Shown: positions 41,605 through 51,111 of the stretch, piece by piece
How the letters are laid out: each line of letters opens with the position of its first letter
Numbering within the stretch: the stretch's first letter is position 1
Origin: Acidobacteriota bacterium
Lineage (GTDB): Bacteria > Acidobacteriota > UBA6911
NCBI GenBank assembly: GCA_016929335.1
Contig: JAFGIY010000258.1
Coordinates: 62,001-126,000 of the forward strand
Reading direction: 5' to 3'
DNA length: 64,000 nucleotides
Translations under genes and position numbers: made by a program
The notes under the pieces: model-generated
The model's input: the letters and a program-made list of their open reading frames with translations, nothing else
Databases searched by the model: none
Told to the model about the DNA's origin: nothing

Positions 41605-41980
41605 GTGATACTCCCGTAAGCTGTAAAACGGTTTTCCGAAGCACCTCTGGAGTAAAGGGCTTGTGAACAAATTCGACGTTTTTTCTGCGAATGCTCTCAA
41701 CACGCTCCATATTGCTTTCGGTTGAAACAACAATAATCGGCAGATCTGCCATCGTCTGATTGTTTCGGACACTGTCGATCATTTCTTCGCCGTTCATGAC
41801 CGGCATATTGATATCAACCAGAGCCAGGTCTACCCATTTTTCATCCAGAACCTTGAGTCCCTCGCGGCCGTTCGGAGCTTCGTAAACCTCTCCCAAGGAC
41901 AGGCCGGTAAGGCGAAGGATCCTGATAATCATCGCCCGCATCACCGCGCTGTCATCAACTACGAGAATGTTAAATGACAC
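41552..41980 (-). CDS. CheY-like single-domain response regulator
   Basis: 142 residues from GTG 41980 with GGAGAGGGAAC upstream; longer frames lack support. The receiver has DDS at 9-11, D56 in LALVDINMPVMNGEEM, a Ser in VVSTES and Lys in FVHKPFTPE. The 15-residue tail is acidic. Coupled with the following CheX-like gene, it is a good candidate for a motor- or array-directed CheY. Confidence 0.87.
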   Translation of the reverse strand: MSFNILVVDDSAVMRAMIIRILRLTGLSLGEVYEAPNGREGLKVLDEKWVDLALVDINMPVMNGEEMIDSVRNNQTMADLPIIVVSTESNMERVESIRRKNVEFVHKPFTPEVLRKTVLQLTGVSHEQLSGEDTLSEGGPDF

Positions 41981-42294
41981 GTTCCCTCTCCGATCTGTTA
42001 ATCGCGGAGTGTGTAGTTGCCTTGTTCCAACAAGGCAACACTGCCATACGGATACTCCATCGGAACCGGAAAGCCGCAACATTAGCTGAATGTTATTTTA
42101 TCAATGAGATGCATCATGCCAGATCAATGGAAAATGCTCATGCTGATAGCGACTCTGATCGATAAGGTGATCGCATGCCGTATCAGCGCTATCGGAGCGA
42201 TGATTAAAACATAAAATGCATGCCGGTTCGATGCCAAGCCCAGAATGAAAAATCGGGTGCAGTGATTTATAGGATGTTATAAAGGGCGGATCCG
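41981..42294. other. Divergent intergenic region cheY / double-REC gene
   Basis: 314 bases. A 7-bp inverted repeat GATAGCG (42145) / CGCTATC (42187) could be an operator. Ribosome site AAAGGGCGGATCC precedes the plus gene. No FliA or RpoN promoter of good quality was found. Confidence 0.4.
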
Positions 42295-43476
42295 ATGAAT
42301 AAAAAAGTATTAGCAATCGATGACAGCAAAACGCTAAGGATGATCATAGGCAAGCATCTCACACCGTTCGGAGTTGAAGTGATTCAAGCAGAAAACGGCG
42401 AGCAGGGAATTACCCGAGCACGGGAAACATCGCCCGACGTAATATTGCTCGACTATAACATGCCAGTTCTGGATGGCTATCATACCCTGATCGAGCTGAA
42501 AACGGATCCTGCCCTGAAAGCCATCCCCGTAGTGATGCTGACGACCGAAACGGTGAAAGAGACGGTGTTAAAGCTGGCAAAGCTCGGATTAAAGGACTAT
42601 ATTGCCAAGCCGTTTACGCGCGATGTTCTGCTGCAAAAGCTGAATCCGCTTCTTGGCCTTTACAGTGGATCCGTTGTGCCGCCAGAGAAGCCTGCACAGA
42701 TGAATGCTGCCGAAGCGGCGTCCGCCGCGGCAAAACAGACCATTCTTGCAGTCGACGATAAGGCAAATCTCCTCGAACAGCTGAAAACATTCCTTGGCGA
42801 GAGCTTTTATTTCATTAACGCAGAATCCGGCAAAGCGGCGATGACGGCCATTGAGCAGAAGCGTTTCGACTATATTCTCCTCGATCTGAGTCTGCCGGAT
42901 ATAAGCGGATTTGATGTTCTCGACGCTTATCTTCGCAGCAATCGGAACGGGGCGAGCATCCGCAAAGTCGCTGCAATGACCTTGCGCACCGCACAGGCTG
43001 ACATCGACCGGGCTATCAGCGCCGGAATCCCCTACCTTTTATACAAGCCGTTCAGCAAAGAGGAAGTCCTCAACGTCGCCAATCACATGGTTAGCCAGCA
43101 GAAGGAAGATCCGAAAAAGGGACAGCGCTTTCTCACGTCGAAAGGGAAGGTGAAAATCCTGGAGTGTCCGGGTGATAAGAATGCAAGGTATCGATCCGTA
43201 TCTGGTTCCCTTGCTTCCGACATAGTTCGAGAACTGGATGATATGGCAGAAGAGGGATTGAGCAGGCTGGTAATAAGGGTGGGAGAGGGTTTTTTGTCCG
43301 ATCTGAGCGTTACACGCAAGTTTATCGATCTTGTAGATCATGCAACCCGGCTTTCCCTGCAGGTCAGACTGGTTGCGGATTCCGATCAAGCCCTAAACGC
43401 CCTGAAGCAGTTTGCAGAAACTGCCGCCATTCCAACCGATACAACGCTGGAATGCGCTCTAAAGGCGATCGATTAA
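42295..43476 (+). CDS. Tandem receiver protein with STAS-like C-terminal domain
   Basis: 393 residues. Receiver 1 (1-122) has DDS at 9-11, D53 and K105. An Ala/Pro linker (about 125-147) leads to receiver 2 (148-275) with DD at 154-155, D197 in LLDLSLPDISG and K264. Residues about 283-393 (KVKILECPGD, DDMAEEGLSRLVIRVGEGFL and ALKQFAETA) resemble a STAS/anti-anti-sigma fold, though the match is visual only. It sits just before cheD-cheB. A phosphate sink or switch function is possible. Confidence 0.75.
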   Translation: MNKKVLAIDDSKTLRMIIGKHLTPFGVEVIQAENGEQGITRARETSPDVILLDYNMPVLDGYHTLIELKTDPALKAIPVVMLTTETVKETVLKLAKLGLKDYIAKPFTRDVLLQKLNPLLGLYSGSVVPPEKPAQMNAAEAASAAAKQTILAVDDKANLLEQLKTFLGESFYFINAESGKAAMTAIEQKRFDYILLDLSLPDISGFDVLDAYLRSNRNGASIRKVAAMTLRTAQADIDRAISAGIPYLLYKPFSKEEVLNVANHMVSQQKEDPKKGQRFLTSKGKVKILECPGDKNARYRSVSGSLASDIVRELDDMAEEGLSRLVIRVGEGFLSDLSVTRKFIDLVDHATRLSLQVRLVADSDQALNALKQFAETAAIPTDTTLECALKAID

Positions 43477-43511
43477 CTCTCCAGCATCGGCGTTTGAAAT
43501 AGGATGCATTT

Positions 43512-44018
43512 GTGAGACATCTCGTGGGAGTTGCAGACATGAAGATTTCATCTTCTCCCGAAGATGAAATCATTACTTTTGCGCTCGGGAGCTGCTTAGG
43601 CATTACTCTCTATGATCCGATTGCCCGGATTGGAGCGATGGTACATGTGATGTTGCCCTCTTCTTCCATTGATCCGGTGAAATCAGCCACCAATCCCCAC
43701 ATGTTCGTCGATACGGGAGTTAAAAGCCTGTTTCTGGCAAGCTATAAAGCGGGAGCCCAGAGAAACCGGCTTCAGGTGTTTGCTGCAGGCGGAGCCTGTG
43801 CGAACGGGCTGGAGCAGGATGACTATTTTCAGATAGGGAAAAGAAATGTGACGGTGCTGCGAAGCCTCTTGTGGAAAAACGGCATTATTCTCAAAAACTG
43901 CGACTTCGGCGGAAATCTTGCCCGGACGATGTCTCTGGACGTTGGAACAGGACAGGTGCTCATCCGGATTAACGGCACAACGGAAATACTTTCCGGTGAC
44001 AATGGAGGACGCTACTGA
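43512..44018 (+). CDS. cheD: Chemoreceptor glutamine deamidase CheD
   Basis: 168 residues from GTG 43512. The catalytic triad is visible: Cys in TFALGSCLGITLYD, His in GAMVHVMLPSS, Thr in GGNLARTMSLDVGTG. CheD deamidates glutamines of MCPs and interacts with CheC/CheX-type phosphatases, two of which are nearby. The stop TGA overlaps the cheB ATG by one base. Confidence 0.93.
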   Translation: MRHLVGVADMKISSSPEDEIITFALGSCLGITLYDPIARIGAMVHVMLPSSSIDPVKSATNPHMFVDTGVKSLFLASYKAGAQRNRLQVFAAGGACANGLEQDDYFQIGKRNVTVLRSLLWKNGIILKNCDFGGNLARTMSLDVGTGQVLIRINGTTEILSGDNGGRY

Positions 44019-45061
44019 TGAAGAAGGTTCTCGTTGTCGACGATTCCGCACTTGTTCGAAAGGTTCTTGGAGAAGAGATATCGAAGTTCCCGGACTTTTC
44101 CGTTGTGGGAAGTGCGATCGATCCCTATGACGCGCGCGAAAAGATCTTTCAGCTGCATCCGGACATACTGACCCTGGACCTTGAAATGCCGCGTATGGAC
44201 GGGCTGTCCTTTCTGTCAAAGCTGATGAAATTTCATCCAATGCCCGTTGTTGTCGTCAGCTCTCAGGCAAAAGAAGGAAGCCGGGCTGCCATGACCGCAC
44301 TGCAGTTGGGTGCGGTTGGAATCGTGCCGAAACCCGGATCGCAATTTTCCGTACCGGACGTGGCCCATAACCTGATCCACGCTCTGAGGGCTGCGGCGGC
44401 TGTAACTTTGGATAAATTGCAGTCGGCTGTGGATGACACAAATCCCGAAGTCCCTGCGCTGCAGGCCCGGCTTCTCAAAACCACACATAAGGTGATTGCC
44501 ATCGGGGCTTCGACGGGAGGGACGCAGGCGATCGAAGCGGTGATGCGAGGGATGCCCGCCGACGCGCCCGGAACGGTCATTGTTCAGCATATGCCTCCGG
44601 CGTTCACAGGGGCTTTTGCCGATCGTCTGAACAAGATTTGCACCATGGAAGTTCGCGAGGCGCGCGATTTTGATGATGTGACTCCCGGGCATGCATTAAT
44701 TGCGCCGGGTGACAAGCATATGGTTCTGGTTAAAAACGGCGCACGATACCAGGTGCGCATCAAGGAAGGTCCGCGCGTTCATTTTCAGCGGCCCAGCGTG
44801 GATGTCCTGTTCCAATCCGTAGCATCAAACTCCGGGCAAAATGCGATTGGAGTCATTTTGACCGGGATGGGTTCTGATGGCGCAAAGGGCCTTTTGTCTA
44901 TGCATTCGAATGGTGCACATACGATCGCACAGGATGAAAAGAGCTGTGTTATATACGGAATGCCCAAAGAAGCCGTCGAGCTTGGAGGTGTGGATGAAAT
45001 TTTGCCCCTGACGCAGATTGCGGGGGCAATACTGAATAAAATCAGCTCATCCCAGAATTAA
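44018..45061 (+). CDS. cheB: Chemotaxis methylesterase CheB
   Basis: 347 residues. The receiver (1-120) has DDS at 8-10, D54 and K105. The esterase domain has S165 in IGASTGGTQAIE, H191 in VQHMPPAFTGAF and D287 in TGMGSDGAKGLL, the full triad. It removes methyl groups from MCPs in response to CheA phosphorylation. It is coupled to cheD by a one-base overlap. Confidence 0.96.
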   Translation: MKKVLVVDDSALVRKVLGEEISKFPDFSVVGSAIDPYDAREKIFQLHPDILTLDLEMPRMDGLSFLSKLMKFHPMPVVVVSSQAKEGSRAAMTALQLGAVGIVPKPGSQFSVPDVAHNLIHALRAAAAVTLDKLQSAVDDTNPEVPALQARLLKTTHKVIAIGASTGGTQAIEAVMRGMPADAPGTVIVQHMPPAFTGAFADRLNKICTMEVREARDFDDVTPGHALIAPGDKHMVLVKNGARYQVRIKEGPRVHFQRPSVDVLFQSVASNSGQNAIGVILTGMGSDGAKGLLSMHSNGAHTIAQDEKSCVIYGMPKEAVELGGVDEILPLTQIAGAILNKISSSQN

Positions 45062-45113
45062 TTTGGGCCGTGTCCCGGTAGGGATGCGTTTCCGTTGTTT
45101 TTTAGGAAATACC

Positions 45114-45959
45114 ATGATTCCGAATCAGATTCTCAATGGCATTCAGCATCTGGACCCGCTTCCGGTGACTGCCCGGAAATTGGCAACCATGTTGCGTGAT
45201 GAGAACGCCAGCGTGCAGGAAATTGCCAATGTTGTTCAATACGATGCTGCGGTGACAGCCAATATCCTTCGTATGGCAAATTCGGCCGCCTATGCAGGCC
45301 GATACCCCATTGAGCGGATTCGCGATGCCGTTGTAAGACTCGGCACGGAAAATCTTCTGACCATTGTGTTGGGCGAGTACCTGAAAATATTTAAAGTCGC
45401 CGCTCCGCTTTACGACCTAACCGAGGATGAGCTTTATCTGCACAGCGCAGCCTCTGCTCTCATGATTCGCGCCATGGTCCCGGAGATCCGTTATAAACTG
45501 CCGGGATTCGCTTCCATCGCCGCTCTGCTGCACGATATCGGAAAACTCATCATGGTCCGCTATATGAAAGCGGATGTGTCTGCGCTGCGCGCTCTCTGCA
45601 CGGAGAAGAAAATACCGTTCGTTCAGGCGGAGCGGGAACTGCTCGGCTGTGATCATGCGGAAGTCGGAGCCGTTATGGCCCGTCAATGGGGTTTCCCTCA
45701 GGAAATCATATCCACGATCGAAATGCATCACCAGGTGGTTCCGGGCGGAAACGGACCGATTCTGGATGCGGTAATGCTGGCGAACTATGCGGCAAAGTCC
45801 ATCGGCATCGGTTTGGGAGCGGAGGGCTTCAACCTGCCGATGGATTATGCGGGTTCACGCGAACGGCTTGGCATGAGTATCGAAGGTTTTGAAAGAGCTT
45901 GCGCTCAGGCCGCTGTTTGGGTTGCAGAACAAAGAAAAGATATTGAATCGGCTGCATGA
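45114..45959 (+). CDS. HDOD-domain protein
   Basis: 281 residues from ATG 45114 with TTAGGAAATACC upstream. The HDOD domain occupies residues 5-205: LPVTARKLATMLRDENASVQ, NILRMANSAAYAGR, IAALLHDIGKLIM and a MHHQVVPGG near the end. HDOD proteins modulate signalling pathways, sometimes through c-di-GMP. It lies between cheB and cheA in the same direction, so it is probably part of this chemosensory system. Confidence 0.88.
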   Translation: MIPNQILNGIQHLDPLPVTARKLATMLRDENASVQEIANVVQYDAAVTANILRMANSAAYAGRYPIERIRDAVVRLGTENLLTIVLGEYLKIFKVAAPLYDLTEDELYLHSAASALMIRAMVPEIRYKLPGFASIAALLHDIGKLIMVRYMKADVSALRALCTEKKIPFVQAERELLGCDHAEVGAVMARQWGFPQEIISTIEMHHQVVPGGNGPILDAVMLANYAAKSIGIGLGAEGFNLPMDYAGSRERLGMSIEGFERACAQAAVWVAEQRKDIESAA

Positions 45960-46146
45960 TGATATTGGTAAAGCGTCACAATGGCATTGCCGATTGCGGT
46001 TTTATGAAGGCAGCGCGCGAAGAGCGTGCAACGGTGCGGCCTCTGTCGCGGCATTCCAGAATGAATACCGGCCGCCTGCCTATTAATACAGCTCCGGATT
46101 CCATGCTTTGGAGCAACAATACCACAGGCTGACCTTTTGAGGATTT

Positions 46147-48420
46147 ATGGCTACTACTGCTCGGAAAAAGGGGACACGCAAGGTTTCAAAGCCTGCCGCA
46201 CCATCCATGACCTTTGACGATGCTCTTGCACTGCTCCTTCAGCTCGAGCCGGGTGATATCAAGGGATTTAAAAAGCTGTCCGCTGCGCTGGATTTTGTGT
46301 GTACGCATGGTGCACTGGATCCCCAGGTCGTCAAACTCATCATTGATGCAAAAGCGCAAATCGATCAACTGATTAGCGGAAAGACTGCCGATTTTGAGGA
46401 AGCGCTCATTGAAGCCTCCAGGCTCCTGGAGGCCGCTTCGAATGCCAGGGAAATGACGGCATTCCGGCAAGAAGACAGAGAAGTTCAAAAGCCGTGCGAA
46501 ACTGCAATTACCCAGAAAAGCGCCCAGGAGTGCAGCGACGTTCCGGCTCCCATCGCTGATGAAAAAGCGCCAACTCCTGGACCGCAGGCTAAAACGCCCG
46601 CTGAGGAATGGTTGCCCCTTGATGCCGATCCTGACTTGCTGAAGGAATTCATCGCTGAGTCGCGCGAGCTGCTCGAGAAATCCGAAGTAGCTTTGCTGGC
46701 TCTGGAAAGCAATCCGGATGACGCTGAATCCGTCAATACGGTTTTCCGGGCATTTCACACGGTGAAGGGAACCTCCGGTTTTCTTGGCCTGAAATCCATT
46801 TCCGAACTGGCCCATCTTGCCGAATCGCTTTTGAGCCGCATCCGGAACAAGGAAATACGACTCGTTGGCGGCTATGCCGATCTTGCACTGCGATCGGGCG
46901 ATATGCTCAAAAAAGCGGTCGCTATGGTAGAAGATGCCTTAAGGGGTGCGCCGCTCGTCGTGCCCGAAGGATATTCCGAACTGGAATCCATCCTGACGGA
47001 TCCGGAGGCAGCTTGCATATCGGAGGAATTTGCAAAAGAACAACCACTGGAAAACGACGATATGGAACCTCAGTCGGCAACGATGAGTGAGGTGGAAACG
47101 GGCAGACAGGAACCGGTAGCGGAAACTCCGGCCGCCGCTTCACGGAATTCAAATGAATCCAGAGGAGTCATTCCAAAAAAACAGGTCGGTCTCCAAAGAG
47201 AAGGGGATTTTGAAACATCCATTCGCGTTAATACCGTCCGCTTGGACAAATTAATCGATATGGTGGGTGAGCTGGTCATCGCACAGTCTATGGTTGCGCA
47301 GGACCGCCACCTGCTCGAAGAAAACTGCCATGATCTACTGCGAAAAGTAACACAAGCAGGCAAAATTGTTCGCGAGCTGCAGGATTTGAGCATGTCTATG
47401 AGAATGGTGCCTCTTCGGGGCACATTCCAGAAAATGCAAAGAGTGGCGAGAGACCTTGCGCGAAAAAGCGGAAAGAGTGTCGAACTGGCAACCGACGACG
47501 GCGAAACCGAGATTGATCGGCATATGGTCGATATCCTGAATGACGTCTTGGTTCATATGGTGCGAAATGCCATTGACCATGGAATCGAGGCGCCGGACGA
47601 AAGAGAGAAAAGCGGCAAAAACCGAATGGGAACCGTTCGCCTTAGGGCTTTTCATTCCGGAGGGACTGTCGTTGTTGAAATCCGTGATGACGGGCGCGGA
47701 TTGAATCGAGAGAATATTTTGCGGAAAGCCATTGCCAATGGCTTGCTCGATCCGGATAAAGCCTATAGCGACAATGAAGTCTATAATATGATTTTTGCCC
47801 CCGGATTATCGACTTCAGAGCAAGTTACCGATGTGTCCGGACGCGGCGTGGGGATGGATGTCGTGCGGCAGGGCGTGGAAACACTGCACGGCCGCATCGA
47901 TATCAATACGGCGCCCGGCGTGGGATCCACCTTCACTGTCCGATTGCCTCTGACTCTGGCAATTACCGATGGAATGCTGGTTCGCGTGGGTTCCGAACGG
48001 TATATCATCCCAACCATCAGTATTCATCTCTGTTTCCGGCCGACGCAGGATTCGCTTTCTACCGTTTCGGGCCGCGGAGAGCTGGTCATGTTGCGTGGAG
48101 AGCTGATGCCCCTCTTCCGATTGCATCGCTTGTTTGGAATCAACTCCGCGATCGAAGATCCGGCTCAGGGACTTCTCGTGGTGGTGGGGGATGAAGATCG
48201 ACGATGCGCGCTCCTCGTCGATGAATTGCTTGGCCAGCAGCAAGTGGTGGCAAAATCACTCACCAAAGCAGTCGGCAAGATTCCCGGAGTTTCCGGCGGC
48301 GCTATCCTCGGGGACGGTCAGGTAGGGCTGATACTCGACACCGGTGAAGTCGCAGCCCAAGCAAGGAAAGCTCCGGGTTTGTACCGATCGGGAACATTTT
48401 CCGCCAACACAGCTGCCTAA
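46147..48420 (+). CDS. cheA: Chemotaxis histidine kinase CheA
   Basis: 757 residues. An unusual 155-residue N-terminal extension (Lys-rich start, helical segment 22-105, then a Pro/Gln-rich linker) precedes the P1 HPt domain with H204 in FRAFHTVKGTSGFLG. There is no obvious P2 domain. P3 begins near 357 (IRVNTVRLDKLIDMVGELVI), P4 has HMVRNAIDHGIEAP, VVEIRDDGRGLNRENIL and LSTSEQVTDVSGRGVGMDVV, and P5 (CheW-like) ends the protein. It phosphorylates CheY and CheB of this cluster. The 187-base gap upstream holds no gene. Confidence 0.95.
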   Translation: MATTARKKGTRKVSKPAAPSMTFDDALALLLQLEPGDIKGFKKLSAALDFVCTHGALDPQVVKLIIDAKAQIDQLISGKTADFEEALIEASRLLEAASNAREMTAFRQEDREVQKPCETAITQKSAQECSDVPAPIADEKAPTPGPQAKTPAEEWLPLDADPDLLKEFIAESRELLEKSEVALLALESNPDDAESVNTVFRAFHTVKGTSGFLGLKSISELAHLAESLLSRIRNKEIRLVGGYADLALRSGDMLKKAVAMVEDALRGAPLVVPEGYSELESILTDPEAACISEEFAKEQPLENDDMEPQSATMSEVETGRQEPVAETPAAASRNSNESRGVIPKKQVGLQREGDFETSIRVNTVRLDKLIDMVGELVIAQSMVAQDRHLLEENCHDLLRKVTQAGKIVRELQDLSMSMRMVPLRGTFQKMQRVARDLARKSGKSVELATDDGETEIDRHMVDILNDVLVHMVRNAIDHGIEAPDEREKSGKNRMGTVRLRAFHSGGTVVVEIRDDGRGLNRENILRKAIANGLLDPDKAYSDNEVYNMIFAPGLSTSEQVTDVSGRGVGMDVVRQGVETLHGRIDINTAPGVGSTFTVRLPLTLAITDGMLVRVGSERYIIPTISIHLCFRPTQDSLSTVSGRGELVMLRGELMPLFRLHRLFGINSAIEDPAQGLLVVVGDEDRRCALLVDELLGQQQVVAKSLTKAVGKIPGVSGGAILGDGQVGLILDTGEVAAQARKAPGLYRSGTFSANTAA

Positions 48421-48506
48421 GTACTGGTGTTCATAATTACGATGACGTCTGCTCTCGGGCTCCTACAAGAGAGACTATACATTTCCGGCCGGAGGCTGAA
48501 TCCCCT

Positions 48507-49853
48507 TTATCCGCTTGCAGGCTGAGGGTCGGGGAAAAATAAAGGATACAGAATTGTGGATTGCAGGAAACGCCAGACGTAGCGCGGACGAATGTGATAG
48601 GAAACATATGCAAATTCACGCAACTTGTGCAGATCCTCCGGACTGATGGCCGGATGATGATAGACATTCGTCCACCCATTAAAGCGCTCCCAATCCTGCT
48701 CAAAAATCGCGTGTCGGACCTTTTCGTAGAATTGAGTGCCGGGATAGGGAGTTGTTACCGTGAACTGGATCGCAAAGGTGTTTAGCTTCTTTGCGTACCG
48801 GATGGTCTCGCGGATTCCTTCAACCGTGTCGTTGGGCAGCCCCAGCGTGTAATTGGCAATGACGCGAATCCCCAGCTTATGACAGCATCGGATTATCCGC
48901 TCCTGTTGTGACTTGGAAATAGCCTTGCGCTGGTTTCCGCGCAAAGTATGCTCATTGGCTGATTCCACTCCAACCTCGATGCTGCGCAAACCGGCGCGGT
49001 ACAACAACCCGACCAATTCCGGATCCAGACGATCGGTACGCGCTTCCATGCTCCATCGGATATCAAGATTGTATTTCAACAACAGATCCGCAAACTGATG
49101 AGCCCTGCTCTTGTTGAAGGTTAAATTCGGATCTCTGAAAGAAATCCCCCGAATCTTATACTTCGCCGTCAGATATCGAATCTCGTCGACTATATTCTCC
49201 GCGCTGCGCACCCTGTAGCAGGAATTTACAAGATATGGACAGTAGTTGCATGTATAAGGACACCCCCGACTCCCAAGCATAGGAAGCGTTATGCCCCGTC
49301 CCGTAATGATCTGATACCGGAAGCTTTGAATGTCGAATTGATCCCATTTAGGGAATGGAAGTTCATTAAGATCTTTAACAAATCCTCCAAATGCGATGCC
49401 TTCGGGAATATTGCCCTGGGCCAAGGCCGGTGCAAGGTTTTCGACCTCTCCCTTGATCACAAAATCTGCGGAGCCGGCGAAAAATTCAGGGACAGCGGAA
49501 GCGAATGTGCCAAAATACCCTACTTTTGCGCCGAATTGCCGCTTAGCCTCAAACCCGATCTCGCGCTCAAAACTGCAATCCACAATGGAGGAAGAGATCA
49601 AGTACAGATCGGCAGGGACGAGCTGGCTGGAATTGCGTACGTCCAATACTTTTACTTCGGCTCCATGAGCGGAAAGGATCGAATCCAGATATGCAAGCGT
49701 GATATTGGGAATAGCCGCAATTCTTCTCTTGGCGAATTCCAATAGCTTTGCAAAAGGCGAGTTGCCTACGGTAAAGACGGTGCCGAATCCTCCGGCAACA
49801 TCCTTAAGGGTACAGTTTGTCTGACGGCTGGCGCTGAGTACGACAATTTTCAC
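48507..49853 (-). CDS. B12-binding-type radical SAM protein
   Basis: 448 residues from GTG 49853, with AAGAGG four bases upstream; the open frame extends to 49997 without support. The N-terminal ~160 residues form a cobalamin-binding-like Rossmann domain. The radical SAM motif is SRGCPYTCNYCPY (C-x3-C-x2-C), with GISFRDPNLTFNKSRAHQFA and IEVGVESANEHTLRG as further SAM-fold features. Such enzymes catalyse methylations or rearrangements; the substrate is unknown. It ends 86 bases from cheA, convergent. Confidence 0.87.
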   Translation of the reverse strand: MKIVVLSASRQTNCTLKDVAGGFGTVFTVGNSPFAKLLEFAKRRIAAIPNITLAYLDSILSAHGAEVKVLDVRNSSQLVPADLYLISSSIVDCSFEREIGFEAKRQFGAKVGYFGTFASAVPEFFAGSADFVIKGEVENLAPALAQGNIPEGIAFGGFVKDLNELPFPKWDQFDIQSFRYQIITGRGITLPMLGSRGCPYTCNYCPYLVNSCYRVRSAENIVDEIRYLTAKYKIRGISFRDPNLTFNKSRAHQFADLLLKYNLDIRWSMEARTDRLDPELVGLLYRAGLRSIEVGVESANEHTLRGNQRKAISKSQQERIIRCCHKLGIRVIANYTLGLPNDTVEGIRETIRYAKKLNTFAIQFTVTTPYPGTQFYEKVRHAIFEQDWERFNGWTNVYHHPAISPEDLHKLREFAYVSYHIRPRYVWRFLQSTILYPLFFPDPQPASG

Positions 49854-50039
49854 AAGGCCTCTTATCTTCCAACAACCATTATTGGCATATGAATGAAAAC
49901 CTGTCATTATAGCAGCAAGCTCCCTGAAATCAAGAATACCTGTCGGCTCAATAGTTGCATTTGAATGCATCGCGATTCTGATTGTCGGTAATGGCATAAT
50001 TTGGGGACGGTGAAAATTATATCAGGGAAAAGAGATGGC

Positions 50040-50963
50040 ATGAGCAGCAGGGAATTTATAGCTCTCGGAACCAGCAGCCAGGTACCAACCAGAGAAAGAA
50101 GCCACAACGCCTATATGTTGCGTTGGGATGACGAGGGATTTTTGTTTGATCCCGGCGAAGGGGCGCAGCGGCAGCTTATCCTGGCCGGCATTGCGGCATG
50201 TTCTATACATCATATCTGCATTACGCACTTTCATGGAGACCATTGCCTGGGACTGCCCGGCATCCTGCAAAGACTCTCTGTTGATCAATGCGACCATCCG
50301 ATACATTTATATTATCCGGAAAGCGGGCAAATCTATGCCGAGCGGCTTCTGGGTGGGGTAATCTACAAGTCGCCCCTGGAAGTGCAGTTGCATCCGGTCC
50401 GGGAAGCTTTATCCGAAGCGCTTGTGCTTTTTAGTTCTGATAAATATGCGCTGAAATCATTTATGCTGGATCACTCTGCTCCTGCGATCGGATACAGGCT
50501 TGAAGAGCCGCCGCGACTGCGGTTTCTTGCCGAGAAGCTTGCCCTTTTGGGTGTACAAGGTCCGATGGTGGGAGAACTGCAACGCAAAGGTTTCCTTGCC
50601 GTAAACGACCGGATTATAAGAATCGAGGAGGCAACGGCGACATCTCAGGGAAGCATATTTTCATTCGTCATGGATACACGTCCGTGCGCCGGGGCAGTCG
50701 AGCTGGCGCAGGATGCGGACCTTCTTGTGATGGAAGCCACCTACGCTTCGGAACATCGGGATTTGGCCGATCTCCATTTTCATTCAACGGCCGCGGATGC
50801 CGCGAAAACGGCTCTCGACGCCGGCGCACATCGCCTGGCCTTGTCACACTATTCCCAGCGATACAGCGATACCAGCCAGCATATCAAAGAAGCACAGGAG
50901 GTTTTCACAAATGTGGTTGCTCTGAACGACCTGGATCGCTTGGCCATCCCGAGGAGGATATGA
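50040..50963 (+). CDS. rnz: Ribonuclease Z (tRNA 3' processing)
   Basis: 307 residues from ATG 50040; the frame extends to 50001. THFHGDHCLGLPGILQRL (H63, H65, D67, H68) is the metallo-beta-lactamase zinc motif. LDHSAPAIGYRLEEP and LSHYSQRYSD match RNase Z. It trims tRNA 3' trailers and sits in the cytosol. No flagellar link. Confidence 0.93.
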   Translation: MSSREFIALGTSSQVPTRERSHNAYMLRWDDEGFLFDPGEGAQRQLILAGIAACSIHHICITHFHGDHCLGLPGILQRLSVDQCDHPIHLYYPESGQIYAERLLGGVIYKSPLEVQLHPVREALSEALVLFSSDKYALKSFMLDHSAPAIGYRLEEPPRLRFLAEKLALLGVQGPMVGELQRKGFLAVNDRIIRIEEATATSQGSIFSFVMDTRPCAGAVELAQDADLLVMEATYASEHRDLADLHFHSTAADAAKTALDAGAHRLALSHYSQRYSDTSQHIKEAQEVFTNVVALNDLDRLAIPRRI

Positions 50964-51111
50964 TCCGTGTTCAGAATAGGCGCTCTAATCCGCGGATTCA
51001 GGTGTCCTGGAGCCTCAAATATCCAGAGGCTAAAATTATTTGAGTTTTGCATCCCTGTTTGATAGGTTAAATTTCAATATTAGGGAAGTCGGTGATTGAG
51101 GGGAAGCAAGT

